NCBI GenBank assembly: GCA_022606425.2
Contig: JAHDVF020000864.1
Location: 434,001 to 498,000 of the forward strand
Source of the DNA: Lepidostoma basale
Lineage: Eukaryota; Arthropoda; Insecta; Trichoptera; Lepidostomatidae
Length of the DNA: 64,000 nucleotides
Direction: 5' to 3'
The notes under the pieces: model-generated
Database searches by the model: none
The model's input: only the letters and a program-made list of their open reading frames with translations
What the model was told of the DNA's origin: nothing
Shown here: one piece after another, positions 62,651 to 64,000 of the stretch
Position numbering within the stretch: the stretch's first letter is position 1
Layout of the letters: each line of letters starts with the position of its first letter
Translations under genes and position numbers: made by a program

Positions 62651-63689
62651 TGTTTCCTGCATGTTACCAAAGGAATGCTTTTCACTTGAATTTTGTTTTT
62701 CCGAACTTTCAACATCAAAGGAAACCCTATTTTAATGAGATATTTTTACACAGAGTTTTTTTGTATTATTAAGAATAAAGTTTTGTATTTCCTTTTTCAA
62801 ACTCCAAAATAACATTTCCAATTTAAAGAGAAACTTTAATTAATTTCTTTTTTAGTTTCTTTAAATATCTATTCTATTATACTTTAGTACAATTTTAATT
62901 TTAAATCAAATTTAGACTTTCTTTAGAAATCTTAAGTATTCATTTTGTATCTCTTACATATACTTTATTGAATTTGTAAAACGTTATTAAAATTCAATTC
63001 ATCTATATTTTTATTCGTTTTTTTTTTTAATTGTATGAAGCGCTTTTTGGACTCCATCTTTAATTGCTTTATATTATATTTTTAATTTCAATAATTTACT
63101 TCCCAACCAAACATATTATTTATGAACTCCATTAAGTCAGATTGCCTCTGTATACGTTATTATTTCGCCTACCATTCAAGATTTCTACATATTTATTAAG
63201 AGTATATCTTCTAGTTGTGTAAATATTGGGATATTTCATAGAGAGCACGACACAAAGGACGCTAGTGAATAAGTCACAAGTTTGGCTCTGAGTTCGCTTC
63301 CAATTCAGAGTGCGACTTGCTTTATGGCTTTTGACGCTTATTTGGACAATGCTTTCTGTTTCCTAATATGCTGCAGGATTCAACGAATCATATTCAAAAT
63401 GCATGACAATTGCAATAAAGCAGACATAACTTTATTTTTAAGTATGTAATGCTGAAAGCATCTCAGCAATTATTATTTTTATACACAAACAAAGCATCTT
63501 GTCTACAGTAGTAATAAGTAATAAAAATACATTTAGAATCATATTTGACACCCCAGTACAACTCTCATGCAAAACACCACATTTGTGTAAGATAAAGAAA
63601 CTTAAAATTTAATTAAAACAAGGCAATACAAAATGAATGTGATTGGATGTCCAACTTCACGCAAGTAATAATCAAAATATCACATTAAA
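62651..63689. other. AT-rich non-coding stretch
   Basis: Nothing recognised. Confidence 0.35.
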
Positions 63690-64000
63690 TAAATGGTGTT
63701 CTTGTGCAGACCCTTATATATGGAAGTGAAGCATGGAACTGGCAAAAGAAGGATGAAAGTAGAATAAATGCAGTAGAAATGAGATCTCTAAGACGAATGT
63801 GTGGCAAATCTGTTTATGATAGAGTGACAAATGCAAGTATAAGAAGTGAATGTGGTGCGAATGAAAGTGTTATGAACAAAATAAGGAAAGAGTCATTAAG
63901 ATGGTTTGGACACATGGAAAGAATGAGTGATGACAGAATGGTAAAGAAGGTATATGTAAACGGCGTGAACGGAGCTAGAAATAGAGGAAGGCCGAGGAAA
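63690..64000 (+). mobile_element. LINE, TTAG family, copy 16 (open, runs off the window)
   Basis: From 63695 the + strand is open for 102 codons to the window end: GVLVQTLIYGSEAWNWQKKD, ESRINAVEMRSLRRMCG, KSVYDRVTNASIRSECGANE, then LRWFGHMERMSDDRMVKKVY and NRGRPRK. It joins exactly where copy 1 begins (MCG.SVYDRV), so it supplies the family sequence missing from copy 1. Its 3' end and tail lie beyond 64000. Confidence 0.85.

Noticed and set aside
1..64000. CRISPR array or prokaryotic operon
   Set aside because: Repeats are dispersed transposon fragments with decay. No regularly spaced identical repeats and no ribosome-binding-site-led gene runs.

Overview
This is AT-rich, gene-poor animal DNA crowded with decayed retrotransposons, a mariner fossil and SINEs. 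The transposon proteins are of insect type (endonuclease-reverse transcriptase LINEs, mariner D34D). I infer a holometabolous insect, perhaps a moth or butterfly; the order is not proven. There are no prokaryotic gene clusters, rRNA, functional tRNA genes or CRISPR arrays.

The best single explanation is the 5' region and very long introns of one + strand gene. Two short GC-rich exon-like blocks end in donor sites of the same phase (phase 1). One lies at about 1500-1711 (ATG at 1654, donor at 1712). The other lies at about 57680-58146 (ATG at 58095, donor GTGAGT at 58147). The second encodes MLDPLKIFWVLTNSTYL plus a split G. From memory this matches the start of a stretch of insect neural cadherin (CadN), where the next residue is V (GTN, so the split G fits). 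Between the two blocks are two zero-length exons, where a 3' splice site is followed at once by a 5' splice site: TTTTTTTCGTTACAG|GTAAGCC at 13522/13523 and TTTTTTATATCTAG|GTAAGAC at 56220/56221. This is the signature of recursive (ratchet) splicing in very long insect introns. A weaker third candidate is at 39099/39100. Scattered GC-richer islands of 150-450 bp, unlike the AT-rich background, look like conserved regulatory elements in the intron.

The rest is mobile-element debris. (1) A LINE family with a (TTAG)n 3' tail has at least 16 fragments, equally in both orientations. (2) Several LINE families have a (GAA)n tail, and every clear tailed copy lies antisense to the inferred gene. (3) A young, 5'-truncated RTE-like LINE at 8819-10420 has an unbroken 517-codon reverse transcriptase and a perfect 13-bp target duplication. 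(4) A tRNA-derived SINE family has about seven copies, one nested in a LINE. (5) A second short retroposon is present as a solo copy (13-bp target duplication) and as an inverted dimer (12-bp target duplication). (6) Palindromic or half-palindromic elements carry hammerhead-ribozyme-like cores and resemble Penelope-like element termini. (7) There are several MITE-like inverted-repeat elements.

If the gene assignment is right, the window works as an alternative-promoter region: two first exons can feed one downstream exon beyond 64 kb, with the ratchet sites removing the intron in steps. Edges of degenerate repeats are approximate (tens of bases). No alignment or database search was run.
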